A DNA stretch of 64,000 nucleotides from NCBI RefSeq assembly GCF_004342485.1, contig NZ_SMBU01000009.1, forward strand, positions 35,761 through 99,760, given 5' to 3'. The notes under the pieces were generated by a model, which saw only the letters and a program-made list of their open reading frames with translations, ran no database searches and was not told the DNA's origin. Positions 46,351-56,200 of the stretch are shown here, one piece after another (position 1 is the first letter of the stretch; every line of letters begins with the position of its first letter). The translations under genes were made by a program, and so were the position numbers. Origin of the DNA: Roseateles saccharophilus (lineage in GTDB: Bacteria > Pseudomonadota > Gammaproteobacteria > Burkholderiales > Burkholderiaceae_C).

Positions 46351-46398
46351 GCGCCCCGGCGCAGATCAGTCAGAACGAGCGAGAACTAGGAGAACGAC

Positions 46399-47283
46399 AT
46401 GTCGGCAGCGACCACCTCGGGCAAGGCCCCGTACTACTTCGTCCCGGCGCCCTCCCGGCATCCGGTGATGGCCGCGATCGGCCTGTTCTTCGTCATCCTG
46501 GGCGCCGGCCAGTGGGTCAACGACCACCACTGGGGCATGTACTCGCTGTTCGGCGGCCTGGCGCTGTGGGCATTCGTGCTGCAGCAGTGGTTCCGCCAGG
46601 CCATCGGCGAGAGCGAGGGCGGCCTCTACAGCGACCGCATCGACCTCTCCTTCCGCTGGAGCATGGGCTGGTTCATCTTCTCGGAGGTGATGTTCTTCGC
46701 CGCCTTCTTCGGCGCTCTGTACTGGGCCCGCGTGTTCTCCGTGCCGTCGCTGGGCAGCATCGAGAACGCGCTGCTGTGGCCCGACTTCAAGGCCATCTGG
46801 CCCAGTTCCGCGCCCGGTTTCACCGGTGCGCCGGCCGGCACGGTCGAGGCCTTCAGCACGATGGGCCCCTGGCCCATCCCGACGCTGAACACCGCGCTGC
46901 TGCTGACCTCGGGCGTCACGCTGACCATCGCCCACCATGCGCTGATCGCCGGCAACCGCGCCCGCACCATCGCCTTCATGTGGCTCACGGTGCTGCTGGG
47001 CGCGACCTTCCTCGGCTTCCAGGCCTTCGAATACCACCATGCCTACACGGAGCTCAACCTCAAGCTCAGCTCCGGCGTCTACGGCTCGACCTTCTTCATG
47101 CTGACCGGCTTCCACGGCTTCCACGTCTGCGTGGGCGCGCTGATGCTGCTGTTCATCACCATCCGCCTGATGAAGGGGCACTTCACGCCCGAGCGCCACT
47201 TCGGCTTCGAGGGCGCGGCTTGGTACTGGCACTTCGTCGACGTCGTCTGGCTCGGCCTCTACGTCATCGTCTACTGGTTGTGA
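46399..47283 (+). CDS. coxC: Cytochrome c oxidase subunit III
   Basis: 294 residues with seven predicted helices. YYFVPAPSRHPVMAAIGLF, FRWSMGWFIFSEVMFFAAFF, FQAFEYHHAY, and the C-terminal GAAWYWHFVDVVWLGLYVIVYW are typical. Last gene of the structural cox operon; a bidirectional terminator follows 22 bases later. Confidence 0.97.
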   Translation: MSAATTSGKAPYYFVPAPSRHPVMAAIGLFFVILGAGQWVNDHHWGMYSLFGGLALWAFVLQQWFRQAIGESEGGLYSDRIDLSFRWSMGWFIFSEVMFFAAFFGALYWARVFSVPSLGSIENALLWPDFKAIWPSSAPGFTGAPAGTVEAFSTMGPWPIPTLNTALLLTSGVTLTIAHHALIAGNRARTIAFMWLTVLLGATFLGFQAFEYHHAYTELNLKLSSGVYGSTFFMLTGFHGFHVCVGALMLLFITIRLMKGHFTPERHFGFEGAAWYWHFVDVVWLGLYVIVYWL

Positions 47284-47304
47284 CGCGACCCGCCCCGCAA
47301 TAAC

Positions 47305-47330
47305 AAAGCGCCGCAGTCGCGGCGCTTTTT
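47305..47330. terminator. Bidirectional terminator between coxC and the twin-TM gene
   Basis: AAAGCGCCGC (47305-47314) pairs with GCGGCGCTTT (47319-47328), loop AGTC, followed by TT on the plus strand; the minus strand reads GCGGCGCTTTGTT. It serves both convergent genes. Confidence 0.85.
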
Positions 47331-47340
47331 CGTTGCCGCT

Positions 47341-47559
47341 TCAGGACTTCAACGGCAGGCCGGTCGGGTGGATCCAGCCCAGCTTCCAGCACAGCAGGAT
47401 GATCAGGAACAGCGCCACCGACACGCCGACCCGCACCGCCAGCGCCCGCGCCATATTCGGGCCGCGCCCGCTGCGGCTGCCGTTGCGCAGCATGAAGAAG
47501 CCCGCTGCCGCCAGCGCGCCGAGGATGCCGATGAAGGCGATCAAGATCACGAATTTCAT
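47341..47559 (-). CDS. Twin transmembrane small protein (DUF2909-like)
   Basis: 72 residues with two membrane helices (about 2-24 and 42-63) linked by a basic loop (RNGSRSGRGPN). It sits between coxC and surf1 on the opposite strand, a placement conserved in Burkholderiales. Function is not known. Confidence 0.85.
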   Translation of the reverse strand: MKFVILIAFIGILGALAAAGFFMLRNGSRSGRGPNMARALAVRVGVSVALFLIILLCWKLGWIHPTGLPLKS

Positions 47560-47589
47560 GACCGCAAATTATCCGCTCGGGGTTGTCGC

Positions 47590-48294
47590 ATGACGCGCCG
47601 TGGCTGGCTGGTTCTGGCGGCGGCGCTGCTGGGCGCCGCGCTGACCGCGCGGCTGGGCATCTGGCAGCTGGACCGTGCCGCGCAGAAGAATGCGTTGCAG
47701 GTCGCCGACGAGGCCGAGGCTGCTCGCCCGGCCCTCGGCAATGCGGAACTCGGCAGCGACCGGCAGTTGCACCGGCGCGTCGTGCTGCGGGGCAACTGGG
47801 TCGCCGAGCGCAGCGTCTGGCTCGACAACCGGTCGATGGACGCCCGCGCCGGCTTCTTCGTCGTGACGCCGCTGCGCCTGGCCGGGCGCAGCGAGGCCAT
47901 CCTCGTGCAGCGCGGCTGGGCGCCGCGCGATCCTGTCGAACGCACCCGGTTGCCGCCGCTGGCCACGCCGACGGAAGAGGTCGAGGTGCAGGGCCGCCTG
48001 GCCGCCTCGCCGTCGCGGCTTTTCGAGCTCGGCACCGGCTCGGCCGGGCCGATCCGGCAAAATCTCGATGCTGCGGCCTTCGCCGTCGAATCCGGCCTCG
48101 TGCTGCTGCCGCTCACCGTCGTGCAGACCGCGCCAGCCGGCGCCGACGACGGCTTGCTGCGCCACTGGCCGGCGCCCGACCTAGGTCTGCAAAAGCACTA
48201 TGGCTACGCCTTTCAATGGTTCGCGCTCTGCGCGCTGATCGTCGGTCTCTATGTCTGGTTCCAACTCATCCGCCCCCGGCTCCACAAGTCCTGA
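47590..48294 (+). CDS. SURF1-family oxidase assembly protein
   Basis: 234 residues from ATG 47590. Two flanking membrane helices (about 5-22 and 208-226) enclose a periplasmic domain. LGIWQLDRAAQKNAL, VVLRGNWV, VLVQRGWAPRD and HYGYAFQWFAL are SURF1 signatures. It helps insert heme a into subunit I. Its last 44 bases overlap the following gene in another frame. Confidence 0.93.
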   Translation: MTRRGWLVLAAALLGAALTARLGIWQLDRAAQKNALQVADEAEAARPALGNAELGSDRQLHRRVVLRGNWVAERSVWLDNRSMDARAGFFVVTPLRLAGRSEAILVQRGWAPRDPVERTRLPPLATPTEEVEVQGRLAASPSRLFELGTGSAGPIRQNLDAAAFAVESGLVLLPLTVVQTAPAGADDGLLRHWPAPDLGLQKHYGYAFQWFALCALIVGLYVWFQLIRPRLHKS

Positions 48295-48943
48295 ACCGCT
48301 GAGCTTCGCGGTGCACAGCCTGCCCGACCCGCGCGTCGCCACCCGGCAGCGCGCCGGCCGCTGGAAGATGCTGCTGGTGCTGGCGCTGTGCGCGGCGCCG
48401 GTCGTCGGCTCCTACTTCACCTTCTACGTCATCAAGCCGCACGGCTCGGCCTATGGCGAGCTGATCACACCGGCCGTCGAGATGCCGGCCGACCTGCCGC
48501 TGAGCGACCTGCAGGGCCATGCCGTCGCGGCCGAGTCGCTGCGCGGCCAGTGGTTGCTGGCGGTCGTGCAGCCCGCGGCCTGCGATGCCGCCTGTGAACG
48601 CCAGTTCTATGTGCAGCGCCAGTTGCGCGAGATGCTGGGCAAGGAGCGCGACCGCGTCGACAAGCTCTGGCTCATCCCGGACGACGCCCAGCCACGCGCC
48701 GAACTGCTGGCCGCGCTGTCGCAGAAGGGCGCCGAGGTGACCGTGCTGCGCGTGCCTCGCGAGCGCCTGGCCGCCTGGCTCAAGCCGGCCGCGGGCAAGA
48801 CCCTGGCCGACCATTTCTATGTCGTCGACCCGATGGGGCGCTGGATGCTGCGCGCGCCGGGCGAGCCCGAGCCCAAGAAGTTCAAGGCCGACCTCGACAG
48901 GTTGCTGCGCGCGAGTGCGGGCTGGGACCAGGCCGGCCGATGA
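48251..48943 (+). CDS. Membrane-anchored thioredoxin-fold protein with CxxxC (SCO-like)
   Basis: 230 residues from ATG 48251, overlapping surf1; GTG 48311 just after the surf1 stop is an alternative start. One membrane helix (about 40-62) is followed by a thioredoxin-like domain whose CDAAC (C111, C115) is a CxxxC pair like that of SCO copper chaperones. The usual distal SCO histidine is not obvious, although DHFYVVDP aligns where the domain normally has it. It sits between surf1 and ctaA, so an oxidase assembly role (copper or thiol chemistry) is inferred. Confidence 0.75.
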   Translation: MSGSNSSAPGSTSPEPLSFAVHSLPDPRVATRQRAGRWKMLLVLALCAAPVVGSYFTFYVIKPHGSAYGELITPAVEMPADLPLSDLQGHAVAAESLRGQWLLAVVQPAACDAACERQFYVQRQLREMLGKERDRVDKLWLIPDDAQPRAELLAALSQKGAEVTVLRVPRERLAAWLKPAAGKTLADHFYVVDPMGRWMLRAPGEPEPKKFKADLDRLLRASAGWDQAGR

Positions 48944-50028
48944 ACGAGTTGTTGTTGCCGCTGGGCCAGGTCGCCGCCATCGGTGGCGCGGTCGCGCTGG
49001 GTCCGCTGATCTGGTGGCGCCAGCGCTCGCGCGCGGGCACGCCCACCGCCCGGCTGCGGGCGCTGACGCTGCTGGCCCTGTTCCTGACCTTCGACCTCAT
49101 CGTCTTCGGCGCGTTCACGCGCCTGACCGACTCCGGCCTGGGCTGCCCGGACTGGCCCGGCTGCTACAGCGCCGCCAGCCCGGTCGGCGCGCATGGGCAT
49201 ATCGAGGCGGCGCAGGCGGCCATGCCTACCGGCCCGGTCACGCACACCAAGGCCTGGATCGAGATGCTGCACCGCTACCTCGCCAGCGCCGTGGGCCTGC
49301 TCATCCTCACGCTGGCCGTGTTGAGCTGGCGCCTGAAGCGCCAGGATGGCGAGGCCGCACCCTCGCCGTGGTGGCCGACGGCCTCGCTGGCCTGGGTCTG
49401 CGTGGTCGGCGCGTTCGGGCGGCTCACCGTCACGATGAAGCTCTTCCCGATCATCGTCACGGGTCATCTGCTGCTGGCCATCGGCCTGCTGATGCTGATG
49501 GCCTGGCAGCGCGAGGGCTACGAGCCACGCCCGCTGGCCGCGCCGGCGTGGCTGCGCGGCGCCGTCGCCGGCCTGCTGCTGCTGGTTCTCGCCCAGGTGG
49601 CGCTCGGCGGCTGGGTCAGCACCAACTACGCGGTGCTGGCCTGCGACGAGTTCCCCAGCTGCCACGGCGGCCAGTGGTGGCCACATCTGGACTTCGCCCA
49701 GGGCTTCCAGCTCTGGCGTGAACTCGGCCAGCGAGCCGACGGCGGCTACCTCGGCTTCGAGGCGCTGGCGGCCATCCACATGGCCCATCGCATCGGCGCG
49801 GCCCTTGTCTTCGCGGCCGTCATCGCCATGGTCCTCGCGTTGCGCCGGCATGCGCCGGCCTGGTCGCGTTGGCTGCTGGCTGCCGCCGGCTGGCAGCTGG
49901 CCACAGGCCTGTCCAATGTCGTGCTCGATTGGCCCATCGCCGCCGCCCTGGCCCACACCGGCGGTGCCGCCGTGCTGCTGGCCCTGCTCATCACCTTGCT
50001 TGCGCGCCTCTCGAAGGCGCAGCCCTGA
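48940..50028 (+). CDS. ctaA: Heme A synthase CtaA/Cox15
   Basis: 362 residues with eight predicted helices. [35 protein letters not shown], and [13 protein letters not shown] carry the heme-binding histidines. It oxidises heme O to heme A. The start overlaps the previous gene by four bases. Loop cysteines (GCPDWPGC and CDEFPSCHG) are present in pairs as in type 1 CtaA. Confidence 0.95.
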   Translation: MNELLLPLGQVAAIGGAVALGPLIWWRQRSRAGTPTARLRALTLLALFLTFDLIVFGAFTRLTDSGLGCPDWPGCYSAASPVGAHGHIEAAQAAMPTGPVTHTKAWIEMLHRYLASAVGLLILTLAVLSWRLKRQDGEAAPSPWWPTASLAWVCVVGAFGRLTVTMKLFPIIVTGHLLLAIGLLMLMAWQREGYEPRPLAAPAWLRGAVAGLLLLVLAQVALGGWVSTNYAVLACDEFPSCHGGQWWPHLDFAQGFQLWRELGQRADGGYLGFEALAAIHMAHRIGAALVFAAVIAMVLALRRHAPAWSRWLLAAAGWQLATGLSNVVLDWPIAAALAHTGGAAVLLALLITLLARLSKAQP

Positions 50029-50030
50029 CC

Positions 50031-50936
50031 ATGGCTTCCACGTCCACCGCCAGTGCCCTGGTGCACAGCCCGCGCTGGCAGCAGTTCTACCAGCTGACCA
50101 AGCCGCGCGTCGTCCAGCTCATCGTCTTCTGCGCCGCCATCGGCATGGCCCTGGCCGTGCCCGGCCTGCCGTCGGCTAGCCAAGCCCTGACCATGCTCGT
50201 GGCGGTAGCCGGCATCTGGCTGGTCGCCGGCGCGGCGGCCGCCTTCAACTGCCTCATCGAGGACGGCATCGACGCCCGCATGAAGCGCACGGCCTGGCGC
50301 GCCACCGCCAAGGGCGAGCTGAGCCGCACCCAGACCCTGGCCTTCTCGGCCCTGCTGTGCAGCATCGGCATGGCCGTCCTGGGCGTTTATGTGAACCTGC
50401 TGACGATGTGGCTGACCTTCGCCACCTTCGTCGGCTATGCGGTCATCTACACCGTCATCCTGAAGCCGATGACACCGCAGAACATCGTCATCGGCGGCGC
50501 CTCGGGCGCGATGCCGCCCGTGCTGGGCTGGGCCGCGCTGCGCGGCGACCTCGGCCCCGAGCCCTGGCTGCTCTGCCTGATCATCTTCCTGTGGACGCCG
50601 CCGCACTTCTGGGCGCTGGCCCTGTACCGCGCCGAGGACTACGCCCGCGCCGGCCTGCCCATGCTGCCCGTCACCCACGGCAGCGACTACACGCGGCTGC
50701 AGATCCTGCTCTATACCTGGGTGCTGTTCGCGGCCACGCTGCTGCCCTTCCTGACCGGCATGAGCGGCTGGTTCTACCTGGTTTGCGCGGTCGCGCTGGG
50801 CCTGGGCTTCTGCGGCTATGCCTTTCGCCTCTGGCGCTCGTATTCGGAGATGCTCGCGCGGCGGACCTTCTGGTTCTCCATCTGGCATCTGTCGCTGCTC
50901 TTCGCAGCCTTGCTGATCGACCATTACCTGCCATGA
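50031..50936 (+). CDS. ctaB: Heme O synthase (protoheme IX farnesyltransferase)
   Basis: 301 residues from ATG 50031, two bases after ctaA. UbiA-type prenyltransferase with several helices. The first acidic motif [16 protein letters not shown] and the second [15 protein letters not shown] bind farnesyl diphosphate with Mg. LTKPRVVQL and [10 protein letters not shown] are family-specific. It overlaps the SCO gene by ATGA. Confidence 0.96.
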   Translation: MASTSTASALVHSPRWQQFYQLTKPRVVQLIVFCAAIGMALAVPGLPSASQALTMLVAVAGIWLVAGAAAAFNCLIEDGIDARMKRTAWRATAKGELSRTQTLAFSALLCSIGMAVLGVYVNLLTMWLTFATFVGYAVIYTVILKPMTPQNIVIGGASGAMPPVLGWAALRGDLGPEPWLLCLIIFLWTPPHFWALALYRAEDYARAGLPMLPVTHGSDYTRLQILLYTWVLFAATLLPFLTGMSGWFYLVCAVALGLGFCGYAFRLWRSYSEMLARRTFWFSIWHLSLLFAALLIDHYLP

Positions 50937-51529
50937 GCACTCGCCGTTTCGCCCTTGCCGCGCTGGCCGCGCTCGCCCTCGCCGGCTGCCAGAAGGCCGA
51001 CCCCGACCGGCCCGCCTTCAAGGGCATCGATCTGACCGGCGCCGAATACGCCCGCGGCCTGAACCTGACCGACCAGGACGGCCGAGCGCGGTCGCTGGCG
51101 GATTTCAAGGGCAAGGTGCTGGTGGTCTTCTTCGGCTACACCCAGTGCCCCGACGTCTGCCCGACGACGATGGCCGAGGTGGCCGAGGTCAAGCGCAGCC
51201 TGGGCGCCGACGGCGACAAGGTGCAGGGCATCTTCGTCACCATCGACCCCGAGCGCGACACGGCCGCGCTGCTGAAGGCCTATCTCGCGAGCTTCGACCC
51301 CAGCTTCGTCGGCCTGCGCGGCAGCGAGGAACAGACCCAGGCCGCGGCGAAGGAGTTCAAGGTCTTCTTCGCCAAGGTGCCGGGCAAGACGCCCGAGACC
51401 TACACGATGGACCACACGGCCGCGAGCTTCATCTTCGACACCGAGGGCCGCGTGCGTGTCTACGCCCGCTACGGCGCCGGCGCCCAGCCACTGGCCGACG
51501 ACATCAAGCTGCTGCTGGCCGGGAAATAG
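50933..51529 (+). CDS. SCO1/SenC-family copper chaperone lipoprotein
   Basis: 198 residues from ATG 50933. The lipobox LALAGC (Cys19) predicts a lipoprotein. The thioredoxin fold carries the copper motif CPDVC (C72, C76) and DHTAASF with the third ligand His. SCO proteins load CuA of subunit II. It overlaps ctaB by four bases and closes the oxidase cluster. Confidence 0.95.
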   Translation: MSTRRFALAALAALALAGCQKADPDRPAFKGIDLTGAEYARGLNLTDQDGRARSLADFKGKVLVVFFGYTQCPDVCPTTMAEVAEVKRSLGADGDKVQGIFVTIDPERDTAALLKAYLASFDPSFVGLRGSEEQTQAAAKEFKVFFAKVPGKTPETYTMDHTAASFIFDTEGRVRVYARYGAGAQPLADDIKLLLAGK

Positions 51530-51530
51530 C

Positions 51531-51605
51531 CCACCCCCTACCGGCTTCGCCGGCCCCCTCAAGGGGGCGCACCCGAAGGACCGGCGGAGCCGGATCCTTG
51601 GGTGC
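51531..51605. repeat. Palindrome-rich intergenic repeat after the SCO gene
   Basis: It starts two bases after the SCO stop and holds CCGGC-TTC-GCCGG (51541-51553), CCCCCTCAAGGGGG, and an imperfect 37-bp palindrome GCACCC...GGGTGC (51569-51605). Its GC palindromes and position resemble the other stop-codon-anchored repeats in the window, but the sequence is a different subtype. Confidence 0.55.
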
Positions 51606-51615
51606 CGCTGGATGA

Positions 51616-51643
51616 ACAAAGCCCCGGCGTGCCGGGGCTTTGT
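51616..51643. terminator. Bidirectional terminator between the SCO gene and rpoH
   Basis: ACAAAGCCCCGGC (51616-51628) pairs with GCCGGGGCTTTGT (51631-51643). The stem has 12 or more pairs and short T-runs on both strands, between convergent genes. Confidence 0.8.
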
Positions 51644-51662
51644 GCTGGAAGCAGGCCGAATC

Positions 51663-52580
51663 TCAGGCTGTTTCGGTCAGGGCCTTCTTCATCTTCTTCA
51701 TCGCGGCCACCTCGATCTGGCGGATGCGCTCGGCCGACACGCCGTACTCGGCTGCCAGCTCGTGCAGTGTCATGCCGCCCGAGGTGTCGTCGTTCACCTT
51801 CAGCCAGCGCTCCTCGACGATGCGGCGGCTGCGCGGGTCCAGCACTTCGAGGGCGCGCTGGATGCCGTCGCCGGCGAGCGCGTCGCGCGAGCGGGCCTCG
51901 ATGACGCGGGTCGGCTCATGACTGTCGTCGGCCAGGTAGGCAATGGGGGCGAAGCTCTCGCCGTCGTCGTCGGTCTGCGGCTCCAGGGCCACGTCGCCGC
52001 CCGACATGCGGGTCTCCATCTCCAGCACTTCCTCGCGCTTCACGTTCAGCTCGCGGGCCACATGGGCGACCTCGGCCTCGGTCAGCGTGTTGCGGTGCGT
52101 GGCGGCATCGTCCTGGCCGGCCTTGAGCTGGTGCTTCATCGAGCGCAGGTTGAAGAACAGCTTGCGCTGGGCCTTGGTCGTCGCGACCTTGACCATGCGC
52201 CAGTTCTTCAGGATGTACTCGTGGATCTCGGCCTTGATCCAGTGCATCGCATAGCTGACCAGGCGCACGCCCTGGTCCGGGTCGAAGCGCTTGACGGCCT
52301 TCATCAGGCCGACATTGCCTTCCTGGATCAGGTCGCCCTGGGGCAGGCCGTAGCCGACGTACTGGCGCGAGATGGACACCACCAGGCGCAGATGCGACAG
52401 CACCATGCGGCCGGCGGCTTCAAGGTCGCCGTGCTCGCGCAGGCGGCGCGCGGCCGAGCTTTCCTCCTCGGCCGTCAGCAACGGCAGGCGGTTGACGGCA
52501 GAGATGTAGGCGTCCAGATTGCCCAGCGAGGGCACCAGGGCCCAGGGGTCGCGGACGGCAATGGCGGAAGAGGCAGACAT
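51663..52580 (-). CDS. rpoH: Heat-shock sigma factor RpoH (sigma-32)
   Basis: 305 residues from ATG 52580. Region 2 (GLPQGDLIQEGNVGLMKAVKRFDPDQGVRLVSYAMHWI), the RpoH box QRKLFFNLRSMK and region 4 (ELAAEYGVSAERIRQIE) identify it as RpoH. It directs RNA polymerase to heat-shock promoters. A GAAGGA ribosome site precedes the start. The promoter carries an exact CIRCE operator, implying HrcA control. Confidence 0.97.
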   Translation of the reverse strand: MSASSAIAVRDPWALVPSLGNLDAYISAVNRLPLLTAEEESSAARRLREHGDLEAAGRMVLSHLRLVVSISRQYVGYGLPQGDLIQEGNVGLMKAVKRFDPDQGVRLVSYAMHWIKAEIHEYILKNWRMVKVATTKAQRKLFFNLRSMKHQLKAGQDDAATHRNTLTEAEVAHVARELNVKREEVLEMETRMSGGDVALEPQTDDDGESFAPIAYLADDSHEPTRVIEARSRDALAGDGIQRALEVLDPRSRRIVEERWLKVNDDTSGGMTLHELAAEYGVSAERIRQIEVAAMKKMKKALTETA

Positions 52581-52627
52581 CGTGTCGAATCCTTCGAAAC
52601 CGCCGCGTGGATTGCGGCGGCGATGGA

Positions 52628-52657
52628 ATATTAGCACTCTGCTTTGTCGAGTGCTAA
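52628..52657 (-). promoter_or_regulatory. CIRCE operator over the rpoH promoter
   Basis: TTAGCACTC-N9-GAGTGCTAA occupies 52631-52657, the exact CIRCE consensus for the heat-shock repressor HrcA. On the minus strand, TTAGCA (52657-52652) could be a -35 and TAATAT (52633-52628) a -10 with an 18-base spacer, so the operator covers the whole promoter. The -10 is 48 bases before the rpoH ATG. Confidence 0.92.
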
Positions 52658-52746
52658 GTCTGATGAGGCTGCCGCCGGAATGCAGTGTTTCTGCAGTTGA
52701 AACAGTGTGCGACTGCTAACTTCAGGCCTCCCGGCCGGCAGAGTCT

Positions 52747-53247
52747 TCAGTCGACGAGGCCGAAATCGGGGCTTTTGATCATGGCTTCGATGTCCAGCAG
52801 GATCAGCATGCGGTCGCCGATCTTGCCCAGGCCGGTGATGAAGCGGGCGTCCATGGCCGCCGGTACCTCGGGGCGGGCCTTGATCTCGTCAGCGCTCAGT
52901 TCCAGCACGTCGGACACCGAGTCGACGACGATGCCCACCACGCGGCCGGCCACGTTCAGCACGATGACGACGGTGAAGGCGTTGTATTCGCCCGCCTGCC
53001 CCAGGCGCAGCCGCAGGTCCAGGATGGGCACGATGACGCCGCGCAGGTTGACCACGCCCTTGATGTAGGCCGGCGCGTTGGCGACCCGTGTAGGGGCCTC
53101 GTAGGAGCGGATCTCCTGCACGCGCAGGATGTCCAGGCCGTATTCCTCCTCGCTGATGCGGAAGGTCAGGAACTGGCGGCCTTCGGTGTGGGACAGGGCC
53201 TGCACGGCCTGGGCGCCGGTGCTGGGAACGAGGTCGGTGGAGCTCAT
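52747..53247 (-). CDS. Chemotaxis adaptor CheW-like protein
   Basis: 166 residues with a CheW domain: FLTFRISEEEYGLDILRVQEIRSY, INGVVNLRG-like YIKGVVNLRGVIVPILDLR, and VVDSVSDVL. It should couple receptors to a CheA kinase. No cheA, cheY or flagellar genes are adjacent; it lies between rpoH and a hybrid kinase, so the partner array is elsewhere or is the pilus system. Confidence 0.92.
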   Translation of the reverse strand: MSSTDLVPSTGAQAVQALSHTEGRQFLTFRISEEEYGLDILRVQEIRSYEAPTRVANAPAYIKGVVNLRGVIVPILDLRLRLGQAGEYNAFTVVIVLNVAGRVVGIVVDSVSDVLELSADEIKARPEVPAAMDARFITGLGKIGDRMLILLDIEAMIKSPDFGLVD

Positions 53248-53278
53248 CGGACGCTGCGCGGGGGGAAGGAGGAAAGCC

Positions 53279-56200
53279 TCATTCTGCCCGCTCCGAGGCG
53301 GCCGGCCCCGCCAACAATTCGTCGACCAGGGCCAGCAGTTCGCGCACGTCCAGCGGCTTGGTCAGGTAGTGGCGGGCGCCGGCCGTGCGGGCCAGCGCGA
53401 TCTGCTCCGGCTGGGCGTTGGCCGAGACGACGACGACGGGCGGCGCCGTGTGGCCCAGCTCGCGCAGCCGGCCGAGCACGGTCTGGCCGTCGCCGTCGGG
53501 CAGCTGCCAGTCCAGCAGCAGCAGGGCGGGCGGGCGCTCGCGCAGCGCACGCACACCGGCCTCGACCGTCGTCGCGACTTCCAGCTCCAGGCCCGGGCGC
53601 TGTTCGAGGATGCCGCGCATGACCTCGGCGTTCAGCGGGTTGTCCTCGATATAGAGCAGGCGCCGGTGCGGACCGGCCCGGGGGGCGGCCGGCTCGTCGG
53701 GCCGGCCCTCAAGGGCGGCCGGCGTGGCCGCGCCCGCGGCGGGCAGCCTCAGCACGAAGCAGGCGCCCTGGCCCTGGCCGGGGGCCGGGGCCTCGGCGCG
53801 CAGGCTGCCGCCCATCATCTCGGCCAGGCGCAGGCTGATGACCAGGCCGATGCCTGTGCCCGGCAAGCCGCTGTGCTCGCGGCCCAGGCGATTGAAGGGC
53901 TGAAAGAGGGCGGCGCGCTGCGCCTCGCTGAGGCCCAGGCCGGTGTCGCGCACGGCGACCTCCACCCAGCCCGGCTCGGGCGCGCTGGCCTGGATGCTGA
54001 TGCTGCCGCCGGGCCGGTTGTACTTGACGGCGTTGCTGAGCAGGTTGGTCAGGATCTGCGTGACCCGCGTCGGGTCGCCCTGCAGCTGCACGGCGCCCGG
54101 GTCGATGCGCTGGCTGAGCGCCAGCCCGCGCTCGGTCGCACTGTGCTGCACCAGGGCCAGCGCGCGCGCCAGCAGCGGCGGCAGCTCCAGCACGGCCGGC
54201 TCCAGGCGCAGCGAGCCGGCCTCGATGCGTGACAGGTCCAGCGTGTCGTTGATCATCTCCAGCAGGTGCCAGCCGGCCTGGGCGATCTGTTGGGCCCGGC
54301 CGCGCTGGGCGGGCGCGAGCGGCTCGGCCGCGTCCATCTGCATCAGCTGCGTGAAGCCGAGGATGGCGTTCATCGGCGTGCGCAGCTCATGGCTCATGCG
54401 CGACAGGAAATCGTTCTTGGCCTGGTTGGCCGCCTCGGCCGCCTCGCGCGCGCGGTCCAACTCCTCCATGCGCAGCTGGTCGGTGATGTCCTCGACGACG
54501 CCGACGAGCCGGTGCGGCCGGCCGTCGGGGCCGCGCAGCAGGCTGACGAGCACACGGGCGTGGGCGATGCTGCCGTCCGGCCGGACATAGCGCTTGTTGC
54601 GGCGGTAGAAGGGGATCTCGCCGCGCAGCATGCGGTTGGCCAGGCGGATGTCCTCGCGGCGGTCGTCCTCGTGGGTCACGTCGATGGAGCGGCGCCCCAT
54701 CAGCGACTCGGCCGGGTAGCCGACCAGCTTGCAGAAGTGGCTGTTGACTTCCTGGAAGCCGCCGTTCAGGTCGGTGAAGGCGATGCCGATGGGCGCCGTC
54801 TCGAAGATGCTGCGAAAGCGCTCCTCGCTCTGGCGCAGCGCCTGCTCGCCGAGCGTGCGGTTGCCGATCTCGCGCTCGAGCGCCGCTGTGCGCTCCCTTA
54901 CCTGGGCCTCGACATGCTGGGTGCGGCCCGACATCAGCAGCAGCAGCGCGCCGACCATGGCGGTGGACATCAGGCCCACCAGCGCAAAGGCCCAGCTGCG
55001 GCCAGGCTCCTGCACGAGGCCCGGCAGGTCGTAGACGTGCACCTCCCAGTGCCGGCCGCCGAACTCCAGCGGCATCTTGACCAGGGGCAGGTCGGCGCCT
55101 TCGCCACGCTGCACCGCCTCGCAGCCGGGCCGCCCGCCCAGGCGCCGGTAGGTGGCGTCGGGGCCCAGGTCGACGAGGCAGACGCCCAGTTGCTCGGGCC
55201 AGCCGGCGGCCAGGTGCGACATCAGCAGGTCAGGCCGCAACGTCGCGAAGACCACCCCGTCCAGCGCCTGCTCGCCCGGCACGGCATTGCGGCGGTACAG
55301 GGGCTGGTAGACGACGACGCCGACCGCGCCCTCCTTGTCCTGCGACAGCTGGAAGCCCGCCGACGCGACCGGCCGCCCCAGGGCCGCGGCCTGGGCGATG
55401 GCCGCGCGCGCGCCGGGGATGGTGCGGACGTTGATGCCCAGGGCGCCCAGGTTGCGCGACAGCGGCTCGATGAGGCGGATGGCCATCATGTCCTCGTCGG
55501 CCGGCACCTGCAGGTCGCCGGCGCGGTTGCGGTCGCGCGCCTGGTAGCCGCCGGGAAAGTTGTCGGCCGCGGCCGCGGCGTTGAAGCGGTCGACGTCGGC
55601 GCGCGCCACGCGCAGCGTCAGCCCCAGGGCCAGCAGCGGGGTGTCTTCGCCCAGAAAGGCGCTCGTCGCGCGGGCGAACTCCTCGCGTGTGGGCAGCGGC
55701 TTGACCTTGATGAGGCCATGCACGCCTTCCAGCGCCAGCAGCGGCTCGCGCAGCCGGCCGGCCAGGTCCTGGGCCGCGCCGTTCGCTTCGCGGGCGAAGT
55801 CGGCGCGATTGCGCTGGCGGTCCCAGTCGACCGTCACGGCCACGCCCAGGCCGACGAGCAGCGTCGTCAGCAGCATCGGCAGCCCGACGCTGAAGCGCCG
55901 CGGCGCCCAGGCCGAGCGGGGCTGGCCGATCAGCGCGAGCGTGATCGGCGTCGCGATGAGCACGCCCATCAGGTCGCCGGTCCACCAGATCGTCCAGACC
56001 AGGGGCATCTGCGCCGCCGTGATGACGCCCAGAGTTTTCAACACCAGCGTCGCGCAGCTCGGGCTGACGAGGCCGGCCAGCGCCGCGGCGGCCAGGTAGC
56101 CGCCGATCTCGCGCGGCGAGGTGAGCAGCGGTGGCCGGCCGCACCAGCGCCGCACCAGCAGCGTGCCGGCGGCGGCCTGGGCCGCCGCGCCGCAGCCGAT

